64,000 bases of DNA from Impatiens glandulifera. Lineage: Eukaryota > Streptophyta > Magnoliopsida > Ericales > Balsaminaceae. A model generated the notes under the pieces. It was not told the origin of the DNA, made no database searches, and was given only the letters and a program-made list of their open reading frames with translations. A program made the position numbers and the translations under genes. Below are positions 46,958-57,541 of this stretch, piece by piece (position 1 is the first letter of the stretch; each line of letters begins with the position of its first letter). Location: assembly GCF_907164915.1 (NCBI RefSeq), contig NC_061864.1, positions 19,132,484 through 19,196,483 of the forward strand. The letters are read 5' to 3'.

Positions 46958-47451
46958 CTACAGAAACAAAAGATAAGCATTTAAAAACCATGAATCAGAT
47001 AGATAATCAAATAAATGAACCAATCCGGGTCCTAAAACTACGGTTTTGGGAAAAGAAACCATCATATTAAGTCCCGAAAGGCTGGTTTCGAGACCCGAAA
47101 CCACAATTTTTTGTCCCGAAACTAGCCTTTCAAGACACAATATGCAGTCAATTTCAGGGACACTTTATGGATATAAAAAATAATATAACCCTAAACTATA
47201 TTTTTGGGTCTCGAAACCACACTTTCGGGACAAGAAGCCACCATTTTGGGACCTTTCGGGTTCCGAAACCACACTTTCAGGACAAGAAACCACCATTTCG
47301 GGACACAATATGCAACTAATAAACTTTTCGGGATATAATATATCAAAAATGTTTCCACGCTATATACTTTTCTATCGTGAAACCCTAATCGCTAAACCCT
47401 AACCGATATCAAAATCATCTACGTTTCTAAAAGATAAGAATTCTTATTTAC
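46958..47451 (-). repeat. 5' intron of protease gene holding TTTCGGG minisatellite
   Basis: On the minus strand the donor is CTTTAAG|GTAAATAAG (47,451) and the acceptor is TTTCTGTAG (46,958), giving a 494-bp intron. The minisatellite fills 47,020-47,335. The same intron is present in the MULE fragments at 13,566 and 32,664. Confidence 0.65.
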
Positions 47452-47698
47452 CTTAAAGTCCTTGGAGTCTTGTCGGGCGATGTACCTGGACCTACCCTAA
47501 ACCTAAATGAAGGAACTGAAAATACACAAAGGAGAGCTTCAAAACTTATCATTTTCGATCGGAAGAAGATGAAGAAAAGAGAAGAAACCGGGATGCCGGA
47601 GCGGAGAGCCAAATCGCCAGAGAAGAAAGAGAACGATAGCTGGAAATGAGAAATGAAAAGAAGAAAGAGGGGGAACTGGGAACTGAAACGTTTTCTAA

Positions 47699-47796
47699 TA
47701 TTTTTTATTTTATTTTTCTCTCTCCTACCCACATAGCAGGCCACGTAAGATTCGTGACCTTGCTTTCGCTAAGTTTCGTTGGGTTTATCATTTCTC
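47699..47796 (-). repeat. MULE right terminal inverted repeat
   Basis: Ends GGGTTTATCATTTCTC at 47,796. Also present, with few changes, at 14,390-14,485 and 33,160-33,251. Confidence 0.82.
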
Positions 47797-49711
47797 TTTT
47801 CTTTTTTACTTTTGTTCTTTTTTTTTATTTATATTCTCTTTTTTCTAAATATATATATCAACTTAATTAAATTTAATATTTATATTTAAATTATTGAAGA
47901 AAATATAAAGTTATTATTTGAGATGTTTTTGTTTTTATTTTTATTTTTTGTTAGATTAAGATTAGATTTAAAGAAAATTTTATAAACAATTTATTTTTTC
48001 ATATAGATGATGTTTTAGGTGGTGAATAAAAAGATAAATATTTTTATATTATAGAAATTATCTATATTTGAGACAAACAAAATTATTTTTTATCTCATAA
48101 TTTTTAATGTTTATTAATTATAAATATATAACTTATTTATAAATTTAAAAGTGTTACAAGTTTTTAATTTATTTTTATGTTATAGTACATGAGTTAGTCG
48201 TTCGACACTTCTTTATGTAAGGTATATCTTTAAATATTATAAAAATTAAACTTTTATGTGAAATTTTTTTAGTAAAGGTTATATTAGTTACTTACTTGTT
48301 AATGTGACAATTTTAAATTTAAATTATTTTTTTTAAGTTAATTAAAAACTTTTTTTATTTTATTTTTCAAATCCAACCTAAATATAATTTCGTGTAATCA
48401 TATTCATCCTCCAATTTTCTATTTGGTTGAACAAAAAGAAATGATTGCTGATGGTTTGACGTGAGAAAGAAGACAAATGTAGACCTAGAATATGTGTTGG
48501 GCATGGCATGGGCTTTCCATCTTATATCATGACAAAGAATAAAAAATAAGAGTGAATCCGATGAAAGCTTAATGAGAAATCAAATACAAAAAATAAAATA
48601 TTCGAATTAATCGGGGAATTAATCGGGGTTGGGCTGGAGCTACTACTATTCTCGTAAGTCAATTATTAGACCGAATCCCTCTTTTAAGTATAATGAGGAA
48701 GACCTTAGACCAAAAATCAGAATAAAACATGGTAAAATAATAAAATAAACTTAAATAATTAATATTATTTATAATATATAAATATATAAATATATAAAAT
48801 TATAATTAATAAAATTATCGTTATAAAAATAAATATATTTTTTTAATTAAAATATTGAATCAATTAAAAAAATATATATTAAAAATAATGATGTATAATA
48901 AATAATATTAAAACTAAATAAACTATATTTAATATATTATATAGTAATAAGTTGTATATAATATTAATAAAGGATATAATGATAAATTAAAAATTAAGTG
49001 ATATAAGAAAAGTGTTATATTTAAGAGTACTAGTTATTATAAATTATATAAAGGTATAAATTTATATAAATAGTAAAATCTTAACAAACACCATATAAAA
49101 ACACTGTTAGTATAGTTTATGGTGTAAATAAAAAAAAATAATATTAAAATATTTTATAATTTTAAATAAAATAAAGTCATATAAATTTTAAAACAATATA
49201 TATATAAAGTTAAACATTTTTATAAAGATAATAAAATTTTAGTTATATATTATAAATTAATAAAATTATAAATATTTGAGATAATATAGGAGATAAATAA
49301 TTTTCAAATATAAAATTAAATATTTTTTTAAAAACAATAAAACCTTAGAAAAAAATATATTATAATTTTGAATAATTGAGATAAGATATGAGATAAATAA
49401 TTTTTAATTGAGATAAGATAGGAGATTAATATTAGTAGAAAATTTAAACAAAAATAATATAAGTGGTAATTCCCGTTTAAAATTCAAATAAATAAATAGT
49501 GAATATTTTATGATTTCTTGTTTATATATGATTATTAATTGTTGGTTAAGAACTAGTTCATCTCAATCATAATAATCATCGCCATTCAAGAAGAAAAGGA
49601 AAAAGAATCGCTTACAAATTGAATCCGTTAATTAGATCCGACCGACGGGTATATATATATATATATATATTTTTTTTTTTCTGTTACTTAATAATTAATT
49701 ATGTATTAATG
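47797..49711. other. AT-rich MYB upstream block, internally deleted
   Basis: Matches 10,059-13,300 and 14,486-18,300, but about 1.25 kb is missing at 48,530, where CTTATATCAT joins GACAAAGAAT; the tandem repeat array is therefore absent. Ends in the MYB leader (TA run at 49,651-49,668). No gene. Confidence 0.6.
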
Positions 49712-50882
49712 TTCTTAACTTTCCTCCTGCATTATCTTCTTCTTCTTCTTATCATCCTAGGCCTCCTCCTCCTGTTGCTTCTTCTTCTTCTTATCCTAGG
49801 CATCCTCCAATTGTTCCTAATGCTTTCTCTTCATTTCGACCATCGCCAAAGTTGATGATTGACGGTTTTGGAAACAATACTAGTACTAATCATCATCTTC
49901 CTTCCTATTCTTACCATGCTTTCCAGCAGGTAGCTCAGAATTCAGGCCTCCAATCATTCCAATTACCGCCGCCTAGTAGTACTGTTGCTGCTGCTCATAA
50001 TATGTTCTCTTCATTTCAACATCTACCTAATCTCAATGATCATCATAACTCATTATACTTCCATTCATTCCAATTTGCGCCTCCTTCATCTTCTTATGCT
50101 GCTGCTGCTCGGGTGCCTCATAATTCATTTCAATTTGGGCCACATCATAATCTTCCTTCATCTTCTAATGCTGCTGCTGCTACTGATGCTTTTCCAGTGG
50201 CTCATAATCATCCAGACCTCCCTTCATTCCAGTATAAGCCTCCTAATCCTATTGTTTACGACAATAGTTTCTCTTCATTACAGCAACCACTTGATCAGAT
50301 TATTGACAATTTGGAAAATATTGATCATTGTCTTACTTCCTCTTCTAATGATCCTTTTGAGATGGCTCCTATTGTTGCCAATACTTTGTCTTCATTAAAT
50401 CAACCACTTGATCAAAATTTTCCATCATCATCATCTTCTCAGAATTATTTTCCAGAGCTCCCTTCAATCCAACCTCAAGATCCTTTTCATTTGCCACAAA
50501 TTGAGAATCTTTCCCAATCACCCGCAACCCAAAATCTACAGTCAAATTGTATGCCTTGTCGAAAGAGAACCCACGATGATCAAATGTCAACTTCACAAGA
50601 GGAGCATGCATTATTGGGAAAGAACTATTCTGGAGATACATCAAATATGTTAATTTGGGGTGAGTGATTTTTTCTTTAGTTTATTTTTATTTACCTATTT
50701 ATTATGGCCTTAAATTTTATATTAATTTGTTACTTCTTTGCGTAGAAAAAATCTCAAACGAAGAATTACTCGACTCTTTTGCTTTTGGTCATAACTCGGT
50801 TCTAAATGAAGACGACAAGATGAGGTCTCCGTTTTTCTCTAAATATCTTATGAATCCGAGAAAACATTGGAGTGGATTGTGA
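49712..50882 (+). pseudogene. GAMYB-like, 5'-deleted (no DNA-binding domain)
   Basis: The MYB leader (ATTATGTATTAATG) is joined directly to exon 2 at TTCTTAACTTTCCTCCTG, removing exon 1, intron 1 and the GLPLYPPEV region. Exon 2 remainder is 49,712-50,659; exon 3 is 50,746-50,882. The MYB frame is open from the junction to the normal stop, with first in-frame Met at 49,852. Unlike the 35-kb copy, it keeps its own upstream DNA, so a transcript is conceivable. It keeps the NCMPCRKRTHDDQM segment missing from the intact gene. It could act only without direct DNA binding, if at all. Confidence 0.83.
50453..50473 (+). promoter_or_regulatory. miR159 target site in 5'-deleted MYB
   Basis: Same bases as the intact gene; 19 of 21 positions pair with miR159a as recalled. 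Confidence 0.8.
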
Positions 50883-51623
50883 TAATTATGATATCGGGGT
50901 GTACCAAATTTTGACTTGAGATTTTATTTTAGATAATTGTAGTTTCTTAGAGTTTTTCATTTGTAGACATGTCCATTCTAGGTAGAATTATACAGAAACA
51001 TATTCTAGCTAATTTGTTTTTGTTTTTATAATGTTAAGCTTGATTGACTTTATTTGATATATGTGTTTCTTAAAATTAGCAAGGAAGTTTTATTTTAAAT
51101 TAAAACATTTGTTAACACAAGTTTTTTAGAGTATGCTTCTTAAATAAATTAGGAAAGAAATTTAGAGTATTTTAATTAAGGGTACGGTGATTAGTTACGT
51201 TTGGAAAAAGGTCTTGGCACTAAGTCTCACACACCCATTCTAAAAGGTTGGTTATTGAGACGTGAATGATTATTACGCTTGTTTGATGTTCGGAGTTTTG
51301 TGTTGCTTGTCTAGAGTTTTGAACTTGTGTCTATCCAATGGATTATGCTTATTTCGGTCCTAAAAATGTTCTATGAAGTTCATAGTAATAGACAAGGTTG
51401 AAAGTGAAAACAATAGACGAAAACTAATAAAATAAGGATACACAAACGTGACCTTAAAATTCAAATTCGCTCAAATGTGAATTTTCTTGCACAAAATTTT
51501 TTAGAATAATATTAAAAACATATAGGAATATTCTTTATCGTTTTCGGAGTTGTAATGAAGATACCACCAAGTTAGTGACTTTACAAACATTCTAAAAATT
51601 TTATAAAAAAAAATTGTTGGTTA
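50883..51623. other. MYB 3' flank with repeat fragment
   Basis: MYB flank to about 51,170, then a piece with GGTACGGTGATTAGTTACG and GGTCTTGGCACTAAGTCTCA, wording I associate with dispersed plant retrotransposon-like repeats. No gene. The identification is weak. Confidence 0.35.
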
Positions 51624-52796
51624 AGAATATGTTTATAAGCATGTAGGAATTTATTTTGTGATTTTTGGAATTATAAAACTCAAGTTAAGGCAGCACAAAG
51701 TATTTGGACACGAACCATCAATGAAAAAACGACGCGGTCATTGAAGAAAATCCTAAAATCAATAAAATGTGTCTTTTAAATGGTGCAAACCACAATTGGA
51801 AATGGAAGAGGAGTACTATTCTGGCATGATCCTTGGCTGAATAATATTCCCAATATGTTCAAAAAGAAATGCAAGGAATCAGAGTTAGGAGAGAATGCAT
51901 CAATTACTCATTCTAAGACGTCTATGAAGGTAAATGTGATTCACTTCTGAGGAGTATTCTATAAGGTGATAGAATCCTAAACCTAATGAGGCAGAAACAA
52001 CTCAATTGAAAAAATGATTAAATATGTTGGAAAACAGAAAGCAACGAGAAGTTTATTACAAGAAAGACATGGGAAATTGTTAGAACAAGAGAACATGAGG
52101 TAGATTGGCATAATGTGGTATGATCTCCAAAGATTATTCCTCGTCACCAATTTATTCACTGGCTGGTATACAGGAAAAGGTTGACAACGAAAGACATAAT
52201 TCGAAAATACATAAATATTCCTAATATCAATTGTGTCCTATGTTCGGGAGTTGAGGAAAACATAATTCATTTATTTGGGGAATGCTCTTTTGTAATACAG
52301 ATATGGAGGATGTATGCAGCAAACATGAACATCATCAACTTTCTAGTAACATGGGAAGAAATCCAAGAGTGGATGAAGAATAAAACACAAGGAATATTCT
52401 TCTATGTAAGTATGCTGAAATGCTACTTTGGAGCAGTAATCTACAATATCTAGAAAGAAAAAAAATTCAAGAACTCACAGTGAAAGAAGTAGAACTGCTG
52501 AAGATATTTGGGTGATATAACTTCATATGAAAATGCACTCATTCAATCTTGGAGAGGAATTGAAATGAATGAAGAGAATATAAAGCTCTATTAGATATGT
52601 AATATTTCGTTTGAGAAAGTCACAAATAAAATCAAAATAAAAACACTATAGGCGTTAATTGAATGTTGTTTCTAATTCAGTTCTTGTTTCACTGTCAAAT
52701 CTAGAAATTGTCTAGATCTGATCTTAAATATTTGTATTTTTTCCTTTTTTTTATTTTTTTAATGAAATGACACTACGTTGTTTTTCCAAAAAAAAT
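51624..52796 (+). pseudogene. LINE (L1-type) 3' remnant with zf-RVT domain, better copy
   Basis: Relative of 21,840-22,941. At about 51,785-51,860 one frame reads TTIGNGRGVLFWHDPWLNNI, typical of the region after the reverse transcriptase in plant LINEs. At 52,181-52,450 comes LTTKDIIRKYINIPNINCVL followed by CSGVEENIIHLFGECSFVIQ, the zinc-binding (zf-RVT) domain with Cys-x2-Cys and His/Cys partners visible, then IWRMYAANMNIINF. The tail ends in an A-run (52,788-52,795). Frameshifts separate the pieces. Confidence 0.8.
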
Positions 52797-53969
52797 GTTT
52801 AAAAAAAAATCTAACATGTTCTACAATTTTTAAAAATATTATTTTACTCAAGAATAATAATTTTGGCAATTTAAATTATTTTTTAAGATTCTTTTAAATT
52901 AGTTTAAAAGTTTATTTGACGTTAGGAATTTTAAATTAAAATGAAATTCATTATTCAGGTTTGAAATCCGGCGAAGCAATTGTCTAGGTCGAAATTGAGA
53001 AGTTAGAAGGCTTGAGATGTAACAAAGATATCATCTAACTAATTTTTTCCTAACATTTTGGTAAATGAGAAATGATTCGGGAGGAAATTTGAAAGACAAT
53101 TGCATGGTGTAATCTAATTTGCTGAAAAAATAATAAATTTTCTCTCTCTTCTCTCTATCCTAACTTCTTTTTTTGGTCAGTAATGTGGTGACACATCATT
53201 CCCTCATTCATTCCCTCTCTCAAATTCTCTTCTCTATCACTCCTTTCAGTAAACATTCTAACTATGACCTATTGACCTGACACCTTAATTGCAATGAGTG
53301 AATCAAATCGCTGAGTTACACGATTTTTAAGGAAGGTTAAGTATAATTGTCGTTTGAAAATTTTGTGAGGGGAATCAATTTTACGTGATTGAAAAATGAG
53401 TTTATAAAAACGAAACTTTATAGACGATTTAATAATTTACCATTTGTAGAATCTAGGAGATATTATGATATTTAATGGGAAGTCGTCGTAGAGGTCTATT
53501 TAGAGTTTTTCAATTTTTAACAACTTCAAGACTATGAAGTCGCCACCCAATTTTTATAAAATTAGAAAAATAAATTATGCGCATGCACGCCATATTTAGA
53601 GATTCCTTCGAGTTCGGCGTTTGGTTACGTGTGGAAAATGGTCAAAGACAACAAGGTCTCTGCTAATTCAATTTTGGCCTTTTAAAATATAATTTACGCT
53701 TTACATTTTTATATTTTCCAATTTTCACGTATACCCTAGATCTAAGCGTGATTTTATCCACTTTTGATGTGGATCTTGTGTGTTTGTACAACAAAATGAA
53801 ATAAACTAAAAGTACAAAAGTTGAAGAACAACATAAAGTCTAGGAAAATAATCCTTATATAAAATTATCATAAGTGTTAAGGAGACTAAGAGTATAGAAA
53901 TCCCATATTTAAAGTTATTCTAAGTCTACTATAATTTAAGGAGACTAAGTATAGAAATCCCATATTTAA
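52797..53969. other. Unassigned AT-rich DNA with a retroelement-like piece
   Basis: 52,900-53,030 matches 11,910-12,030 (GGCGAAGCAATTGTCT wording), part of the MYB upstream block. From about 53,460 the words GAAGTCGCCACCCAA, CCTTCGAGTTCGG and GGTTACGTGTGGAAAA recall a dispersed plant retrotransposon repeat. No coding sequence supported. Confidence 0.35.
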
Positions 53970-55245
53970 AATTATATTAAGTCTATTAAGTTTTAAGGAT
54001 TTTGGTGAGTCTTATATTTAAGGACAAATATTTTAGAGTTCAAATAAACTCATAGAGAAACTTTTATCTTTTTGGTTTTTTATGTTTTTGTTTTTTATGT
54101 TTTATTATTTTGTGTTTTTGATTTTAGAGGTTTTATTTTAGTTTTAGAGTTATTGATGTTGTGTATTAAGTTTTAGTCTAACCTAAATCAAGAAAATCAT
54201 AAATTTACATCATACAAAAACCAAAAAAAAAACTAAGACTAAACAAAATAAACGAAAATAAAAGCAAAAGGGGAAAATGGGTTGCAAACGTCTAGCTAGC
54301 ATAAAGGAAGTACGGTCGGATGGTGAGAAGCAGATGGAAAACTCGGTCGGAAGCGTTGACAAACCTAGCCATGAGGAGCATCTCTAGGTCGGAAGAAGAA
54401 CGGAAGCAGACGTGCGAAAAGAGTATCACTGAAGTATCGGGAACCATTGAGGAAGCGTCAGGAAGTGTTGATGCTTCCTCCTCGCGCGCAGCAGCAGCCA
54501 TCACAGGAATCATCGGTCATATGTGTCGGAAATCTTAGCCAGTAGCAGCCAACTCCAAGCATCTGGTTGGTTTTCTCGATCGGACGCGTGCACCGCAAGG
54601 GGAGGGGAAGAAGTGTCGGCTTCTTGGTGACAAAAGAATTGAAGAAGCGTTGGGAAAAACTTGAACATGCGTCGCAACAGCAAAATTTCGACTGTTCAGA
54701 ATCCTAAATTCTAACTAAATGATAACCAAGAATGGCTCGTAACTTAATTTTTTCCCAACTAAAATGTTAGTACTATAATATATTCACATAATATACAAGA
54801 AAATACAAGATTAAAAGTAATTAAATCAAGAATGCACCAAGAACACAAAATGAAAAGTTTTAGGGTCAAGTATGAGGTTTTATCAATTCATTTTCAGTTA
54901 AATGTGTTTTCTTTACTTCTAAATTCAATTGTTTAGAGTCGTTTTTGTTTATGTTTAAACTTAAATCTTTCTAGACTCAAAGGTTCAAAATAAATTTTAA
55001 ACACAATAAGCCCAAAAAGATTTAAGATTAAATCCAACTGGAAAGAAAATGACCCATAATGATTTAAATGACCTTTTTTTTTATTAGATTTTGATTTTTT
55101 AAATGATTTTCGGGTTAGTTAGATGTTGTTAGTTTAGATTTAATTTTTGTTATTTTGATTTCATTTACATATTTTATATAAACTTATTATTATTATTATA
55201 TATAGACTTATAGTTTGAAGAGAGAAGAAACTATGTTGTTGTTAA
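53970..55245. repeat. Uncharacterised repeat with GC-richer island (54,290-54,690)
   Basis: Counterpart of 36,771-37,987. It has the same island, with AAGCGTTG/GCGTCAGGAAGTG words, and the same AT-rich flanks. A 72-73 codon frame on each strand is not conserved in length with the 37-kb copy. No identification. Confidence 0.45.
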
Positions 55246-55536
55246 CTCTTCAGCTATACATACGTGACCATTTATAATTCCAATCCTGGCATGAAGACGA
55301 ACAATCGTCTCTATTTCTTCGTGGGGGCTTTTATCGGTCCAGGTTTTAGATGGTTGATCCATCGCAACCTACATGATTTTCCGCACCGATTGAGTCCAGA
55401 TTCTTTCTCAACGGTGTTCCAGCTCGCGTCCTCCCCATGCTTACGAATGTAAGCAACTAAAACTTCATCTTCTTCTTGAGTCCACGTACCTTTTTTTCAA
55501 TCTAAATTCTTCTTGTTCAGGTGAGTTAGATTTCAC
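55246..55536 (-). pseudogene. GAMYB-like exon 1, inverted, frameshifted, donor lost
   Basis: Close to 23,935-24,224 but with one extra T in the run coding KKG (seven T on the plus strand near 55,492), which shifts the frame before GTW. The splice donor is also changed: GAAGAG is followed by TTAAC instead of GTAAC. Start codon lost as in the sisters. Confidence 0.82.
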
Positions 55537-55795
55537 AGTTGTTGATATTTAAATCCTTCTTCATATTAATTCAAAAACTTATTACAATATTGATACATAC
55601 ATACAGAATTAAGAAAAGAGAAAACAGGGAGGGAGGATCTTGATTCTTGATTGATTCAATTAATTTACAAGCGATTCTTCTTGTTTTCATATTCATCCAA
55701 ATCAAGATCCGGTATATGTAATAAGTAAGTTTTTGGATTATGATTCATCTAATATGAAAAGGGGTTTAAATATGTAAATCAAATTCCCATGAACA

Positions 55796-56892
55796 AGAAG
55801 TTCTCGATTGAAAAAGAGAACGTGGACAGATGAAGAAGATAGAATTCTAGTTGATTACATTCTTAAGCATGCATGGGGAGGACGCGAGCTGGAACACCGT
55901 TGAGAAAGAATCTGGACTCAATCGCTACTGCGGGAAATCGTGTAGGTTACGCTGCATAAATCATTTAAGACCTGATTTGAAGAAAGGTCTTATAACAGCC
56001 GCCGATGCTATGATCGGAAAAAGATGGTTCAAGAATTGAATGAAGAAGAACTGAGAATTACCTAAGCTAGCTGATTGAGGGTTTTGGAAATATTAATCAT
56101 GATCTTCCTTCCTATTCTTACCATATTGTTTTTCAGGTAGATCAGAATTCAGGGCTCCAATCATTCCAATTCGTGTCTACTATTGCGATAAAACTCTCTT
56201 CATTTCAACATCCACCTAATCTCGTTGATGGTTTTGACAATTAATATTGATCATGGTTTTACTTCCTCTTCTTATATATGATGCTTTTCTAGCTAGTGGC
56301 TCATAATCCAGAGCTCCCTCCTATTGTTGCTGCCAATATATACTTTGTCTTCATTACAGCAACCACTTGATCAGATTGAGAGTTTTGGAAAAACCGATCA
56401 AAACTTGCCATCATCATCTTCTCAGAATTATTATCTAGCTAGAGCTCCCTTCAATCCAATCTCAAGATCCTTTTCATTTGCCACAAATTGAGAATCTTTC
56501 TCAATCACCCGCAACCCAAAATCTACAATCAAATTGTATGCCTGGCCGGTCGAAAGAGAACCCACAATCAAATGTCAACTTCTCAAGAGGATTGGCATAT
56601 ATATATGCATTATTGGGAAACAACTATTTGGAGATACATCAACATTGTCTATTTGGGTGGGGTGAGTGATTTATTTATTTATTTATTTATTATGGTGTTA
56701 AATTTGACATTTGTTATTTCATTGTGTAGAAAAAAATTTAAATGAAGAATCAATGACTCTTTTACCTTTGGTCATAGCTTGGTTGGTGTAGATGGGGACA
56801 ATATGTTTACAACTCTTCCAAATGAAGATGACGAGATGAATTGTCCAATTTTGTGCCCGAAATATTATGAATTCGTGAAAACATTTGAGGGA
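55796..56892 (+). pseudogene. GAMYB-like R2R3-MYB pseudogene (copy 3)
   Basis: Same lesions as 250-1,352 and 24,484-25,586. It differs by small indels (for example loss of CTACTACTGATG near 56,280 and a GGA gain near 56,891). Preceded by the same head-to-head spacer (55,537-55,795). Confidence 0.87.
56440..56460 (+). promoter_or_regulatory. miR159-type target site in MYB pseudogene (copy 3)
   Basis: Identical to 907-927; 20 of 21 positions pair with miR159a as recalled. Confidence 0.75.
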
Positions 56893-57541
56893 GGAATTAT
56901 TACAATCACGGCTATACCAAATTTTGATTTTAAATTGTATTTTAGTTAATGGTAATTTCTTAGAGTTTTTCTTCTTGAGGTATGTTTTCATTCTAGGTAG
57001 AACTAGCTAGAAAGAAACATATTCTAATTTGTTTTTATCTTCCTATAAAAGCTTGAAGTTATCTATGACTTTCTTTATATGACACATGCTTCTTAAAATT
57101 AGCATGGAGGTTTTTTGTTTTGTTTTTTAATTAAAGTATTTATTGACCCAAGTATTTTAATTGAAATAACTATAGATTAATTTATTTTTATTTATTTAGT
57201 ATTATTAATTTTATAGTCTTTTGGCTTTATGATTTAAATAATTTTAATTTAATCCCTGAATTCCAGACTAAATATGCATGCATCCAGCTTCAATCATACT
57301 TAGAAACGTTTGATGAAATATGGCAAGCATATATATGTGATGGGCTTAGCTTTCTCTCTTTCTGTTTAATAACTCGTTTCTCGTCTAACTAAGCCTTGTT
57401 TGGAAACTAGGCAAACTTCCAAACAAAAAGTCATTTGAAAACACTTTCTTATTAACTGCTTCTAGGCCAACTCCAAATATAATTGTTGTCCTGGTTTAAT
57501 TACGAACAAATTATTATTATTTTTTTTAACACTTTTAATCA
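56893..57541. other. MYB 3' flank, no gene
   Basis: Counterpart of 1,353-2,017; AT-rich, no supported gene. Confidence 0.5.

Larger units (their letters stand above)
43948..46980 (-). pseudogene. Ulp1/C48-type cysteine protease gene of the MULE, degenerate
   Basis: Minus-strand multi-exon gene. The N-terminal exon (from 46,957 down) reads RANKRKRNAQETKVAPHN, FLIRTSSFGLFNLLQLLSNE, and later EEEDVQIILGLP. A middle exon holds a hexapeptide repeat region (45,350-45,530), then NPMRNAKILARLQSPYM and DEIIMGFIFANKDDKN. The protease end (44,513-43,948) has FFPILYESHYYFVCINMQKR with the likely catalytic His (44,466-44,468), EIINN where EIIDN is usual (Asp to Asn, 44,415-44,417), and TDCAIYCMRHIQTYLG with the likely nucleophile Cys at 44,166-44,168. 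An in-frame TGA (43,993-43,995) precedes VKFCAFIVRSN. Ulp1-type domains are known passengers of plant MULEs. Exon borders in the middle are uncertain. Confidence 0.72.
40323..47796. mobile_element. Mutator-like element (MULE) with FAR1-type transposase and Ulp1-type protease genes
   Basis: About 7.47 kb with terminal inverted repeats. The left end, 40,323-40,398, starts GAGAAAGGATAAACTCAACG; the complement of the right end, 47,699-47,796, starts GAGAAATGATAAACCCAACG. The ends match over about 100 bp apart from a short gap in the left copy. The flanking 9 bases are TTTTTTTTT (left) and TTTTCTTTT (right), which fits a 9-bp Mutator target duplication in a T-rich site. Inside are a plus-strand FAR1-type transposase gene and a convergent minus-strand gene with a Ulp1/C48 protease domain. 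Both are broken, so the element is not autonomous. Confidence 0.85.

Noticed and set aside
40323..47796. FAR1-type gene as a domesticated FRS host regulator
   Set aside because: It lies between terminal inverted repeats with a candidate target duplication and carries several stops and shifts.
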